Of a stretch of DNA of 64,000 bases, positions 1 through 8,584 are shown piece after piece. Position numbers and translations under genes: made by a program. The notes beneath the pieces are model-generated. The model made no database searches. It had not been told where the DNA came from and worked only from the letters and a program-made list of their open reading frames with translations. Source of the stretch: an uncultured Bacteroidales bacterium (GTDB lineage Bacteria; Bacteroidota; Bacteroidia; Bacteroidales; Muribaculaceae); NCBI GenBank assembly GCA_900544535.1, contig UQVH01000009.1:1-64000 (forward strand), in the 5' to 3' direction. How positions within the stretch are numbered: position 1 is the first letter of the stretch; each line of letters starts with the position of its first letter.

Positions 1-43
1 TCAATTCTATCACTATATCTTTCCGCATTTCACTTTTTTGTAG

Positions 44-51
44 TAACTTTG
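44..51 (+). promoter_or_regulatory. -7 promoter element of the fluoride channel gene
   Basis: TAACTTTG matches the Bacteroidetes -7 consensus TAnnTTTG and lies 23 nt before the ATG at 75. No convincing -33 element is visible. The upstream stretch is too short here to judge whether a fluoride riboswitch is present; none is apparent. Confidence 0.5.
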
Positions 52-74
52 CCGCGATAAAATTCCGAAGAAAA

Positions 75-452
75 ATGAATTTGACTGATTTTTTGATTGT
101 CTTTGCGGGCAGCGGTCTGGGCGGAGTGTGCCGCTACGGTCTGAGTCACGCTGTCGCGCTCAATACCGGCGGCGCAATCTTTCCGTGGGGGACGTTTGCC
201 GTGAATATGCTCGGATGTCTGCTGATCGGGGTGATCTATGGCCTGGCGGACCGGTGGGCCGTCCTCAATCCTGAACTGCGATTGTTGCTGACAGTAGGGT
301 TTTGCGGCGGATTCACGACATTTTCAAGCTTTATCAACGAGGATTACATGCTGTTCGGCGCTTCGGAATTTGTGACGGCAGCCGCTTATGCCGCCGTCAG
401 CCTCTTTGCCGGATTCGGCTGTGTATGGTTAGGCCATATGATCGTACGCTGA
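75..452 (+). CDS. crcB: Fluoride ion channel CrcB/FluC
   Basis: Small inner-membrane channel that exports fluoride as a dual-topology dimer. The 125-residue length is normal for the family and four hydrophobic segments are visible. Family hallmarks are present: GGVCRYG near residue 16, Asn44 in the GTFAVN segment, and GGFTTFSSF at residues 78-86, which supplies the two pore phenylalanines (Phe80, Phe83) and the region of the central sodium site. The start follows a TAACTTTG promoter element directly. The gene stands alone; the next gene is convergent and only 16 bp away. Assignment is secure from motifs; the fluoride role is family knowledge. Confidence 0.95.
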   Translation: MNLTDFLIVFAGSGLGGVCRYGLSHAVALNTGGAIFPWGTFAVNMLGCLLIGVIYGLADRWAVLNPELRLLLTVGFCGGFTTFSSFINEDYMLFGASEFVTAAAYAAVSLFAGFGCVWLGHMIVR

Positions 453-468
453 AAGAGGGGAGGGCTTT

Positions 469-1881
469 TCATACCTCTGCGACATAAATCTGTGCATTCT
501 CATATTTCATAACCTTGACGCGGGCGCCGGCGTGGATAAAGCCTCTGACAGCCACTGCGTCGAGCACTTCGCCGTTGATCTCCACCTTTCCGGCCGGACG
601 CATGTCGGTGACAGCCGTGCCGTCAAGGCCGATATAGCCGACGGGTGTCATATCGACTCCGATATAACCTTCCTTGACTTGCTGTGTGAGCATGAGTTCC
701 GTGTGGCGCCGCACCCATTTGGGACCGTATGACGAAGTGAGATACCATATCGCCATGATGGCCAGTCCGGTACCCACGAGGAATATTATCATGGAACTCC
801 AGACGGCGTCGGCATTCATGTGGGAGAGCGAGAAGGTGTAGTGTTCGATCAGGCCGAGAATGACGGCGGCGCATACGCAGGATATGCCTGCTATGCCGGT
901 GATTCCGAAACCGGGGACCACGAAAATCTCCAGAATGATGAGCATTATGCCCAGGACGAAGAGCAGAATGATCCATGAGCTTGCTATACCGCTTATATAT
1001 AGCGGAAGGAAATAGAGTATTGCGGCAATGATTGCTGCCGCCGAGGGGAAGCCGACTCCGGGTGAATGCAGTTCCATGTAGATTCCGCCGATGATCAGCA
1101 TGATCAGGACTGCCTGCACGGCGGGATTGGTGAGGAAGCCTATAAAATGATCGAGCCAGGTCGGGTGGTATTCAGAGATTACATATGAGTCAGGGGTGGT
1201 ATATCCGAGTTTCTGCATGATCTCGTCGACCGATTCGGCTTTGCCGTCGGCATAGTTCCATTTGACAGCCTCGTCGGCCGTGAATGTCAGGACTCTTGTC
1301 GAGTCGATCAGCCCGTCGACGCTTACCCGCGGATCGACCATCGCTTCGGCTATCAGCGGATTGCGGCGCCAGACTGTTGTACTGTCGGGATTGAGTATTT
1401 TACCGTGTTTCTCTGCCGTGGCGCGCATCATTGCGCGCATGTAAGACTGATACTTGTCCGGCATGGCAGCACCGTCCGTCCCGTTGACCACGGTGACGGC
1501 TCCCATTGTGGCTCCGCTGCGCATGAAGACCGAGTCGCAGGCCAGTGCGATAAGTGCTCCCGCCGAGGCCGCATTGTTGTCGACAAAGGCTACTGTCGGA
1601 TGCGGAAAGTTGAGCAGTGCCGTGCGTATTGAGTCGGCGTGGACCACCGAGCCGCCGTAGGTGTTTAGATGTACTATCAGCAGTTCCGCATTCTGTCGCT
1701 TAGCCTCCTCAAGAGTCTGCGAAGTGTAGCGCCATGTCGAGGAGCCTATTTCATCGTCGAGCCGCAGCATATAGATGCCGCGTGCCTCCCCGGCTTTCGT
1801 TTCGGCTGGAAGTATCAGGGCAAAAAGAGTGATGAGATATGTCCACAATTGCAATAGCAGGTGTTTGATCGGTCGGTTCAT
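469..1881 (-). CDS. NfeD-family membrane-bound serine protease
   Basis: A 470-residue membrane protein of the NfeD/ClpP-like class. A signal peptide (residues 1-30) precedes a ClpP-fold protease domain (about 35-230) with a likely nucleophile Ser106 in NNAASAGAL and a likely Lys143 general base. Several transmembrane helices follow (about 255-385) and the C-terminal 60 residues have the NfeD OB-fold pattern. Related proteases cut membrane proteins such as stomatins. No stomatin/SPFH gene lies beside it here, although the pair is common elsewhere. It overlaps the upstream flippase-like gene by 4 bp, so it is the last gene of a three-gene operon with that gene and a GT4 glycosyltransferase. Confidence 0.9.
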   Translation of the reverse strand: MNRPIKHLLLQLWTYLITLFALILPAETKAGEARGIYMLRLDDEIGSSTWRYTSQTLEEAKRQNAELLIVHLNTYGGSVVHADSIRTALLNFPHPTVAFVDNNAASAGALIALACDSVFMRSGATMGAVTVVNGTDGAAMPDKYQSYMRAMMRATAEKHGKILNPDSTTVWRRNPLIAEAMVDPRVSVDGLIDSTRVLTFTADEAVKWNYADGKAESVDEIMQKLGYTTPDSYVISEYHPTWLDHFIGFLTNPAVQAVLIMLIIGGIYMELHSPGVGFPSAAAIIAAILYFLPLYISGIASSWIILLFVLGIMLIILEIFVVPGFGITGIAGISCVCAAVILGLIEHYTFSLSHMNADAVWSSMIIFLVGTGLAIMAIWYLTSSYGPKWVRRHTELMLTQQVKEGYIGVDMTPVGYIGLDGTAVTDMRPAGKVEINGEVLDAVAVRGFIHAGARVKVMKYENAQIYVAEV

Positions 1882-2975
1882 TTGGTTTCAGTCAGTTTTT
1901 TCTGTGATTTTTTACTGCGTAAGTTTTTCCGGATCCACGAAGGGAGTATGCAGGCTCCGACAAAGAGATAGACATAGTAGCTTATTATACGCCAGAACAG
2001 GGCAATAATCAGCGCTATGCCGGCATTGTGGATGAGATCTCCGTAATATGTAGTGAAGAGCCATTCGCTGATCCCGGCGCTTCCCGGCGTGGGGCTGACC
2101 ATAAGGCACACCCATACGACGAACTGGCGCGCGAAAACTATGAGCTGGTCGGCATGAGGTGAGAATCCGAGGAAGAGGGCGTTGACCACAAGATAGCGCG
2201 ACGACCATGAAAGCGCCGTTGCGCCGAACGTCTCCAGCCACCAGCGCAGCGGACGTTTGCCGAGATCATGGCCGGTGGTCTCCATGTTTTGTCCGAGACG
2301 GTCGACTGCGGGCGCCCAGCGGCGCAGCCATCTGAAATGAAACAGCCAGTTGAGAAAGCGGTGGATCGCCTGTGGTCTTACGATGATTCCGAGAAAGAGG
2401 ATCGCGGTCCAGAGAGTGATAACGGCATAGACAATCCAGAACACCGACTGAAGGCCTACGGTGAAACTTCCGTGACCGAAATCGAACAGCTCGTCGTAAG
2501 GCACAAGCAGTACGATGACGGGGATGGAGAGGACGAAGAAAAGCTCGTCTAAGAACAGAGTGGTCATCATCAGCGTCGTCGCACGTCCGAGTTCGATGCC
2601 TTCGCGGTTGAGATATATCATGCCGAAAGCGCTTCCGCCGACGGCCGATGGAGTCACACAGGACGTAAACTCGCAGAGCATGTCGACTTTCAGAGCCTTC
2701 CGCCATGACAGCTGGTGGTCGGTCAGGGCTCTGAAACGCCATGTCAGCCCGAAGTCGCGTCCGAGCATGAACATCCATGCTAAAAAGATACAGCCTATGA
2801 CATGTCCGTCAAAATGAATGGAATTCCATACTTGCGGATTAAACTCTCTGTGGAACAGCCACACAACGACTCCCAGACCTATCGCTACCGGAAGAAATAT
2901 TTTCCAGACAAGGCCTGAGAATTGTCGGCCGTCGGTTGACGGTGTCGGGTTATTGTTTGTGCCGGCGGTGTTCAT
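1878..2975 (-). CDS. LPG-synthase-TM / UPF0104 family flippase-like protein
   Basis: A 365-residue polytopic membrane protein with about eight hydrophobic helices and the pattern of the lysylphosphatidylglycerol synthase transmembrane domain family (PF03706, AglD/YbhN-like). The segment CEFTSCVTPSAVGGSAFGM near residue 105 and VSPTPGSAGISEW near residue 290 are typical of the family. It lacks the C-terminal aminoacyl-transferase domain of MprF, so lipid translocation or accessory work in glycolipid assembly is the best guess. It overlaps the GT4 gene upstream by 26 bp and the NfeD gene downstream by 4 bp, which implies translational coupling. Confidence 0.85.
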   Translation of the reverse strand: MNTAGTNNNPTPSTDGRQFSGLVWKIFLPVAIGLGVVVWLFHREFNPQVWNSIHFDGHVIGCIFLAWMFMLGRDFGLTWRFRALTDHQLSWRKALKVDMLCEFTSCVTPSAVGGSAFGMIYLNREGIELGRATTLMMTTLFLDELFFVLSIPVIVLLVPYDELFDFGHGSFTVGLQSVFWIVYAVITLWTAILFLGIIVRPQAIHRFLNWLFHFRWLRRWAPAVDRLGQNMETTGHDLGKRPLRWWLETFGATALSWSSRYLVVNALFLGFSPHADQLIVFARQFVVWVCLMVSPTPGSAGISEWLFTTYYGDLIHNAGIALIIALFWRIISYYVYLFVGACILPSWIRKNLRSKKSQKKLTETK

Positions 2976-4137
2976 ATCGGGCTATGATGTCGTCGTAGCG
3001 GATTAATACTTCGTTCATGACGTCGTGCCATGTGCGGGCGAGTGTGGCGCGGGCTCCCGCTCCGGCATTTTCTCGTTTTTGCGGATCGGAGGCGATCGCT
3101 TTTATTGCGGTGGCATAGTCTTCCGGTGTTCTGCGGGTCAGAAATCCGTTTTCTCCGTCTCTGACCAGTTCGGCGGCCGTCGATCCTTCAAGAAGGAGTG
3201 CGGGCGTTGACATAGCGGCAGCCTCGCGTACGACAAGCGGGGCATTGTCATAAAAGGAGGGGAAAAGGAAGAGATCTGAGGCCGCATAGAAGCGCCGCAA
3301 CTCCTCGCGGTTGTTGATGACTCCGTGAAATCGGACTTTGTCAGAGAGGCCCAGTTGCTGCGTGAGTTCTTCCATATCGTGGAGCGCGTAGCCTGTGCCG
3401 ATGAAGTTCATCCGGAATTTCATGTCTCCGAGACGGGCGAGCCCGCGGATGATGACCTCGATTCCTTTTTCAAGTATATGCTGACCGACAAAGAGCAGTC
3501 CGAATTCGTCGTCGGCGAGTCCGACTGCTTTTCGTGATTCGCGTTTGTAAGCCGCGGGATCGGTGATACCCTCGCAAAGATCATTGCCGTTTTCGACCAC
3601 TGTCACCGGGCCCTTGTAGCCGTACTCCCTGAGCGTATCCTCGACAGCGGCCTGCGGTATCCACACTTCTGTTGCGGAATTGTAGAATTCGAGCAGACGT
3701 TTCATCTGGTATCTGACCATGGGGGCCGGGAGCGAGCGTTCCAGGTCTGTGCGGTATTTGGAGTGGAAAGTAGTGACTAAGGGGATGTCATGCTGGCGTG
3801 CGGCATAGGCCGCAAGGCGCCCGGAAGAGAAGGGGCAGTGGGCGTGGACAATCCTGAACGGAGTCAAGCGCAGTTTGCGCCAGATGAACGGATCGAAACG
3901 GGGATAGCCGTAGCGGTATGGATGGCGGTTGTAGATCGGCAGCGACAGATAGCGGTACATTGTAAACGCGCCTTCCGGATAAGGTCCGGGACTCCAAGGG
4001 GTGGTCACGCATACTTTTTTACCGGCTTCGGAAAGCCACCGGCAATAGTTCTCGACTGTCAGCGTGACGCCGTCAAGGACAGGCGGAAAACTGTCGTTGA
4101 AAAGTCCGTAGATGGAACGTTCGGTGGCTGATGTCAT
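2950..4137 (-). CDS. GT4-family glycosyltransferase (GT-B fold)
   Basis: A 395-residue retaining glycosyltransferase with two Rossmann domains and no membrane span. The N-terminus carries the acceptor-side pattern FNDSFPPVLDGVTLTVEN seen in diacylglycerol and phosphatidylinositol glycosyltransferases. The C-terminal half has LLFVGQHILEKGIEVII and the donor-site EX7E-type region around FYDNAPLVVREAAAM. By family resemblance it may add a hexose to a membrane lipid; donor and acceptor cannot be read from sequence. It is the first gene of an operon with the flippase-like and NfeD genes, driven from a TAACTTTG element at 4190-4197 (reverse strand). Confidence 0.88.
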   Translation of the reverse strand: MTSATERSIYGLFNDSFPPVLDGVTLTVENYCRWLSEAGKKVCVTTPWSPGPYPEGAFTMYRYLSLPIYNRHPYRYGYPRFDPFIWRKLRLTPFRIVHAHCPFSSGRLAAYAARQHDIPLVTTFHSKYRTDLERSLPAPMVRYQMKRLLEFYNSATEVWIPQAAVEDTLREYGYKGPVTVVENGNDLCEGITDPAAYKRESRKAVGLADDEFGLLFVGQHILEKGIEVIIRGLARLGDMKFRMNFIGTGYALHDMEELTQQLGLSDKVRFHGVINNREELRRFYAASDLFLFPSFYDNAPLVVREAAAMSTPALLLEGSTAAELVRDGENGFLTRRTPEDYATAIKAIASDPQKRENAGAGARATLARTWHDVMNEVLIRYDDIIARYEHRRHKQ

Positions 4138-4189
4138 AAAAAACTGTTGAAAGTGAATATCTTTCCGGCACGGATTGCAGTTGCCGTTA

Positions 4190-4197
4190 CAAAGTTA
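4190..4197 (-). promoter_or_regulatory. -7 element for the GT4-flippase-NfeD operon
   Basis: Reverse-strand TAACTTTG (CAAAGTTA on plus) lies 52 bp before the GT4 start codon and separates this operon from the men genes upstream. No well-spaced -33 element was found. Confidence 0.45.
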
Positions 4198-4230
4198 ACA
4201 CTTGTCAGCCGATTGAAGTTACAAACGGGC

Positions 4231-5214
4231 TTAAAATTTTTTGCGTATTATCTTTTTTGAGTCCGTGCGCTGTATGTCCGGATCGAAAATCACCGCTTTC
4301 GGGGCGCGGAGATGTCCGGTGGCATTTTCAATCCTGTCCTTAAGTTCTGAATAAGGCCCCGGCATGTCGGTGACCATGACGAGTTCCTCGCCCCAGCGTT
4401 CACTTCGGCGTGAGGTCAGATAGAAGGTCGCATTGTCGGGCAGGTACGGAGCGATTTTCTTTTCGATCTCCTCAGGGCTTATTTTCAGACCTCCGGAGTT
4501 TATGACATTGTCAAAGCGTCCGATCCAGCGGAATGAGGTCGGAGTGATGAGATCGACTATGTCGTTTGTGACGAGTTTGCCGAACGAGAGCGTTGAACTT
4601 ACAATTGCAAGACAGCCTCTGCTGTCTGTGGCGAAACTGAATCCGGTGAGTGCCGTGAAATATTCCGAACCGAGCTGTCTCAGAGCCACATGGCTGCATG
4701 TCTCAGTCATGCCGTAAGTAGCGAATGCTTTGATTCCGGAGTCGATTATGCGTTGTTCATCGGTTTCCGACAGAGGGGCGCCCCCGATGATGAGATTGTC
4801 GATGCGTCCGGCCAACCCTGACTCTAATAAACCGGGAACCTGAGAGGGAACGACCGGAAGCAGCGAGATGCGGTCGTTGCCTTTCATGACGGATGCACCC
4901 AGCGGACGGTTGCTCGGAGGCTCTACGCTCAGAACGGCTCCCGCTTCCAAGGCGCGTACAATCTGCATTTTGCCTGCGATATAGTCAGGCGACAGCGGCA
5001 GATGCAGTCTGGAGTTGCTGTCAAGTCCGAAAAACTCAATCGTAGCCCGTGCCGACGCACGCATGTCGCTTTTAAGCAGACGGATCTCTTTGGGCGTGCC
5101 GGTCGATCCTGATGTCCGTGCAATTACATAGGGGAGCGGTCCGTTCCACTCGCGGATAAAATTTTCCGCCTCAGGGGTCAGAGTCGCTTCCATGTCAGTT
5201 GCGGGATTTCCCAT
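4231..5214 (-). CDS. menE: o-Succinylbenzoate-CoA ligase MenE
   Basis: Adenylate-forming enzyme that activates o-succinylbenzoate to its CoA thioester in menaquinone synthesis. The ATP-phosphate loop TSGSTGTPK is at residues 34-42, the A5 motif appears as FATYGMTETCSH, and the catalytic C-terminal lysine lies in TDSKKIIRKKF. At 327 residues it is shorter than proteobacterial MenE (about 450) because the N-terminal subdomain is reduced, as in other Bacteroidales versions. It overlaps menC by 37 bp, so the two are almost certainly co-translated. The C-terminal end is intact. Confidence 0.93.
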   Translation of the reverse strand: MGNPATDMEATLTPEAENFIREWNGPLPYVIARTSGSTGTPKEIRLLKSDMRASARATIEFFGLDSNSRLHLPLSPDYIAGKMQIVRALEAGAVLSVEPPSNRPLGASVMKGNDRISLLPVVPSQVPGLLESGLAGRIDNLIIGGAPLSETDEQRIIDSGIKAFATYGMTETCSHVALRQLGSEYFTALTGFSFATDSRGCLAIVSSTLSFGKLVTNDIVDLITPTSFRWIGRFDNVINSGGLKISPEEIEKKIAPYLPDNATFYLTSRRSERWGEELVMVTDMPGPYSELKDRIENATGHLRAPKAVIFDPDIQRTDSKKIIRKKF

Positions 5215-6230
5215 TTTGCAGCGGGGTCATAACGGAGTCTGTCGCCGGAGATTGTCAGCGGCGACTGGATATTGTTGTCATACAGTTGTCCTGTGCCTAA
5301 GCCCTGAGCCATATTGGTGTCCAGCGTGGCTGTCCATTGGGCTATGGCATTGAGTCCGATGTTTGATTCGAGGGCGGAGGTTATCCACCATCCTGCGCCG
5401 ATATTTTCCCCCAGCCTGATCCACTCTTCCGATCCTCCGATACCGCCGCAGAGTGTAGGCTTAAGCACAATGTATTGCGGGCAGATTGTTTCGAGCATCC
5501 GGCGTTTTTCTTCGGTATCGTTAAGCCCGATCAGTTCCTCATCAAGAGCGACGGGGATCGGCGAGTGGCGGCAGAGACTTGCCATTTCCTCCCATTGGCC
5601 TGCACGGATCGGCTGTTCGATCGAATGGATATTGAATTCAGCGAGCCGCCTGAGTTTCTCGTCGGCGTTCTGCGGTGTGAAGGCTCCGTTGGCGTCAAGG
5701 CGCAGGGTGATGTCGGGAGCCTCGCTTCTGATGAAGCGCAGCAGCTCCAGTTCCTGGCCGAAATCTATGCCTCCGATCTTGACCTTGACGCATCCGCATT
5801 TTTCGGCGAGCTTGCGGGCTATACGTTCGCGCATGGTGTCGCGGTCGCCCATCCAAACGAGTCCGTTGATGGTTATCGCCTTTTTGCCCTCAGTCCACCC
5901 GGAGGGGAAAAGTATGCGGTTTCCCCCGTTGGTCAGATCTCTTGTCGCGGTTTCGACGGCGAATCTGACCGAGGGCCAGTCGGCAAGAAGTGCAGGGTTT
6001 TCAATATATCGGTCAATGTCGCGGCACACGGCATCGAGCATTTCTTCGTATCCCGGCCGGTCATCGCAACTCAGGCCGCGGAAGAGTCCGGCTTCGCCGA
6101 TTCCATAAACATCCGGCGATTGCGGACTCCATATTTTGATATAGTAAGTCTCCTTCCTGTTCATGCGTTCACGTGAGGTGATCGCTGTGAAACGGAAGGA
6201 GAGTTTGTATTTGCACCACGCAGCTTGCAT
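5178..6230 (-). CDS. menC: o-Succinylbenzoate synthase MenC
   Basis: Enolase-superfamily dehydratase that converts SHCHC to o-succinylbenzoate. All active-site positions are visible: the KxK lysines Lys149 and Lys151, metal ligands Asp179 (LRLDANG), Glu205 (IEQPI) and Asp230 (ALDEE), and Lys257 (VLKP). I keep the upstream start because the N-terminal KYKLSFRF strand and the ITSRERMNRKETYYIKI segment fit the family capping domain; starting at the internal Met23 would remove it. It sits between menB (60 bp upstream) and menE (overlapping) in one operon. Confidence 0.94.
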   Translation of the reverse strand: MQAAWCKYKLSFRFTAITSRERMNRKETYYIKIWSPQSPDVYGIGEAGLFRGLSCDDRPGYEEMLDAVCRDIDRYIENPALLADWPSVRFAVETATRDLTNGGNRILFPSGWTEGKKAITINGLVWMGDRDTMRERIARKLAEKCGCVKVKIGGIDFGQELELLRFIRSEAPDITLRLDANGAFTPQNADEKLRRLAEFNIHSIEQPIRAGQWEEMASLCRHSPIPVALDEELIGLNDTEEKRRMLETICPQYIVLKPTLCGGIGGSEEWIRLGENIGAGWWITSALESNIGLNAIAQWTATLDTNMAQGLGTGQLYDNNIQSPLTISGDRLRYDPAAKWEIPQLTWKRL

Positions 6231-6290
6231 GTAAATTCTAAAGCGTTGCTTTAATTAAACTATTGCTTTTGATGAATTTTATAATCGGCT

Positions 6291-7112
6291 TTATCCCGGA
6301 AACTTAGGGAATTGATCGAAGTCGGGGTCGCGCTTTTCAAGGAAGGCGTTTTTGCCCTCCTGAGCTTCGGCCATGAGGTAGTACATGAGGGTCGCGTCGC
6401 CGGCAAATTCCATCATGCCGCGCTGTCCGTCGAGTTCGGCGTTGAGGGCGCGTTTGATCATGCGGATCGCCATTGGCGAGCGGCTGAGAATAGTCTCGCA
6501 CCATTCAACGGTTTCGTCTTCGAGCCGGTCGAAAGGCACGACCTTGTTGACCATACCCATGCGCTCGGCCTCCTCGGCGCTGTACTGACGGCAGAGGAAC
6601 CAGATTTCGCGAGCCTTTTTCTGTCCGACGCAGCGGGCGAGATAGCTCGATCCGAAACCGGCGTCGAAGCTGCCGACTTTCGGACCGGTCTGTCCGAAAC
6701 GGGCGTTGTCTGATGCTATCGTAAGGTCACAGACCACATGGAGCACGTGACCTCCGCCGATGGCATAGCCGTTGACCATCGCGATGACGGGTTTAGGGAT
6801 CGAACGGATCGCCTTGTGGAGATCGAGTACGTTGAGGCGGGGCACTCCTTGCTCGTCTATGTAGCCGCCGATGCCTTTTACCTTCTGATCGCCGCCAGAG
6901 CAGAACGCCTTGTCGCCGGCGCCGGTCAGGATGATGACGCCTATGTCGGAAGCTTCGCGGCAGTAGGCCATCGCGTCAAGCATCTCGCGGTTGGTCTGCG
7001 GGCGGAAAGCGTTGTAGACCTGCGGGCGGTTGATGGTTATTTTGGCTATGCGGCCGTATTGTTCGAAAAGTATGTCTTCATACTTCTTTATCGTTTTCCA
7101 TTCTCGTGCCAT
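6291..7112 (-). CDS. menB: 1,4-Dihydroxy-2-naphthoyl-CoA synthase MenB
   Basis: Crotonase-fold enzyme that closes the naphthoquinone ring from o-succinylbenzoyl-CoA. The 273-residue length is typical. Hallmarks are the oxyanion-hole segments SGGDQKVKG and GYAIGGGHVLHVVCDLTIA, and the family segment GQTGPKVGSFDAGFGSSYLAR with the catalytic Asp. It opens the menB-menC-menE operon. MenD, MenF, MenH and MenA are not in the window, so the pathway must be completed elsewhere. A TAAATTTG match at 7162-7169 on the reverse strand could be the promoter. Confidence 0.96.
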   Translation of the reverse strand: MAREWKTIKKYEDILFEQYGRIAKITINRPQVYNAFRPQTNREMLDAMAYCREASDIGVIILTGAGDKAFCSGGDQKVKGIGGYIDEQGVPRLNVLDLHKAIRSIPKPVIAMVNGYAIGGGHVLHVVCDLTIASDNARFGQTGPKVGSFDAGFGSSYLARCVGQKKAREIWFLCRQYSAEEAERMGMVNKVVPFDRLEDETVEWCETILSRSPMAIRMIKRALNAELDGQRGMMEFAGDATLMYYLMAEAQEGKNAFLEKRDPDFDQFPKFPG

Positions 7113-7192
7113 ATATTCAATATGTTAAATTTTCTGATCACTATAAATAATTTTACAATTGCAAATTTACTCAAAAATCAGATATAACTTCG

Positions 7193-7200
7193 TATCTTTG
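7193..7200 (+). promoter_or_regulatory. -7 element of serB
   Basis: TATCTTTG matches TAnnTTTG and lies 58 bp before the serB ATG. The reverse-strand men promoter candidate (7162-7169) lies just upstream, so the two units diverge from this 146-bp gap. Confidence 0.5.
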
Positions 7201-7258
7201 TCACCCAAATCCAATAAGGTATAAAAATTTCACACCTACATATCACATAGACTCAAAT

Positions 7259-8488
7259 ATGGAAACGCCTCAGCTTGAACTCATTCTGATAAACATATCG
7301 GGCCAGGACCATCCCGGCGTCACTTCAGCCCTTTCGGAAATTCTTGCACGATACAATGCGGGAATTCTTGACATCGGTCAGGCCGACATTCACCATACTC
7401 TTTCACTCGGTATATTGATCAAGACCGATTCGGCAGTGTCGGGCAACATCATGAAGGAGCTGCTTTTCAAGGCCACGGAGCTGAATGTCAACGTGCGTTT
7501 CTCGCCTGTCAGCATCGGGGAATATGAGAAATGGGTCGGTATGCAGGGTAAGAACCGCTGGATCATCACGATTCTCGGCCGCCGTCTGACGGCCCGTCAG
7601 ATCGCCAATGTCACGGCCGAGATTTCGGCACAGGGTATGAACATCGACTCAATCCAGCGCCTCACGGGACGTATGCCTCTCGGCGAGGAGGAGCTGCCGC
7701 TGTCAAAGTCGTGTGTGGAGTTTTCAGTCCGCGGAATGCCTAAGGATTCGGCGGCAATGCAGGCTCGTTTCATGCAGCTCTCGCAGGAAGAGGAGTTTGA
7801 CATCTCGATGCAGGAGGACACTCTCTTCCGCCGCTGCCGCCGTCTGATCTGTTTCGATATGGATTCGACGCTCATAGAGACCGAGGTGATCGACGAGCTG
7901 GCGATGCGTGCCGGAGTCGGCGATCAGGTCAAGGCCATTACCGAGCGGGCGATGAGGGGAGAGATTGATTTCTGTGAGAGTTTCCGTGAGCGCGTGGCTC
8001 TGCTCAAAGGTCTCGACGAGAGCGTGATGCACGACATTGCCGTGAATCTGCCGATCACCGAGGGGCTTGACCGCATGATGCAGGTGCTCAAGCGTGTGGG
8101 CTATAAGACAGCGATTCTTTCGGGCGGTTTCACCTATTTCGGCAATTATCTCAAACAGAAATATGGTTTCGACTATGTCTATGCCAACGAGCTTGAGATT
8201 GTCGACGGCAAACTCACGGGCCGCTACCTCGGCGAAATCGTCGACGGACGCCGCAAGGCCGAGTTGCTGAAACTGATCGCACAGGTCGAAAATGTCAACA
8301 TCGCCCAGACAATCGCCGTGGGCGACGGAGCCAACGACCTCCCGATGCTCTCCACCGCCGGTCTCGGTATCGCTTTCCACGCCAAGCCGAAAGTCAAAGC
8401 CAACGCCGAACAGTCGATCTCGACCATCGGCCTTGACGGAGTCCTCTACTTCCTCGGCTTCAAAGATTCTTTCATCTCGGAGAAGTAA
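7259..8488 (+). CDS. serB: Phosphoserine phosphatase SerB with N-terminal ACT domains
   Basis: Last enzyme of serine synthesis, hydrolysing phosphoserine. Residues 1-170 form two ACT-like regulatory modules (first at 7-85, second at 100-165), suggesting feedback control by an amino acid. The HAD phosphatase domain follows, with the nucleophile loop DMDST at residues 200-204 (Asp200 nucleophile, Asp202 acid/base), motif II SGGF near 287, and motif III VGDGANDLPM. The 409-residue length matches other Bacteroidales SerB proteins. It is monocistronic, with its own promoter upstream and another promoter before the next gene. Confidence 0.96.
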   Translation: METPQLELILINISGQDHPGVTSALSEILARYNAGILDIGQADIHHTLSLGILIKTDSAVSGNIMKELLFKATELNVNVRFSPVSIGEYEKWVGMQGKNRWIITILGRRLTARQIANVTAEISAQGMNIDSIQRLTGRMPLGEEELPLSKSCVEFSVRGMPKDSAAMQARFMQLSQEEEFDISMQEDTLFRRCRRLICFDMDSTLIETEVIDELAMRAGVGDQVKAITERAMRGEIDFCESFRERVALLKGLDESVMHDIAVNLPITEGLDRMMQVLKRVGYKTAILSGGFTYFGNYLKQKYGFDYVYANELEIVDGKLTGRYLGEIVDGRRKAELLKLIAQVENVNIAQTIAVGDGANDLPMLSTAGLGIAFHAKPKVKANAEQSISTIGLDGVLYFLGFKDSFISEK

Positions 8489-8535
8489 CTTTGTGAATAT
8501 CATCGGATAATACGCCTGATTTACAATAAAATTCG

Positions 8536-8543
8536 TATCTTTG
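8536..8543 (+). promoter_or_regulatory. -7 element of the DUF1016 nuclease gene
   Basis: TATCTTTG lies 41 bp before the ATG at 8585, which indicates that this gene is transcribed independently of serB. Confidence 0.5.
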
Positions 8544-8584
8544 TAATCAGATACGGCGAACAATCGCTATTCACCATTTCTCTC

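Noticed and set aside
1..74. Fluoride riboswitch upstream of crcB
   Set aside because: Only 74 bp are available, a promoter element takes 44-51, and no crcB-motif pseudoknot is recognisable.
5314..6108. Long antisense frame opposite menC
   Set aside because: Ser/Pro-rich shadow of a well-supported enzyme gene.
7724..8563. Long antisense frame opposite serB
   Set aside because: Overlaps a gene with full catalytic motifs and has no independent support; a shadow of biased codon use.
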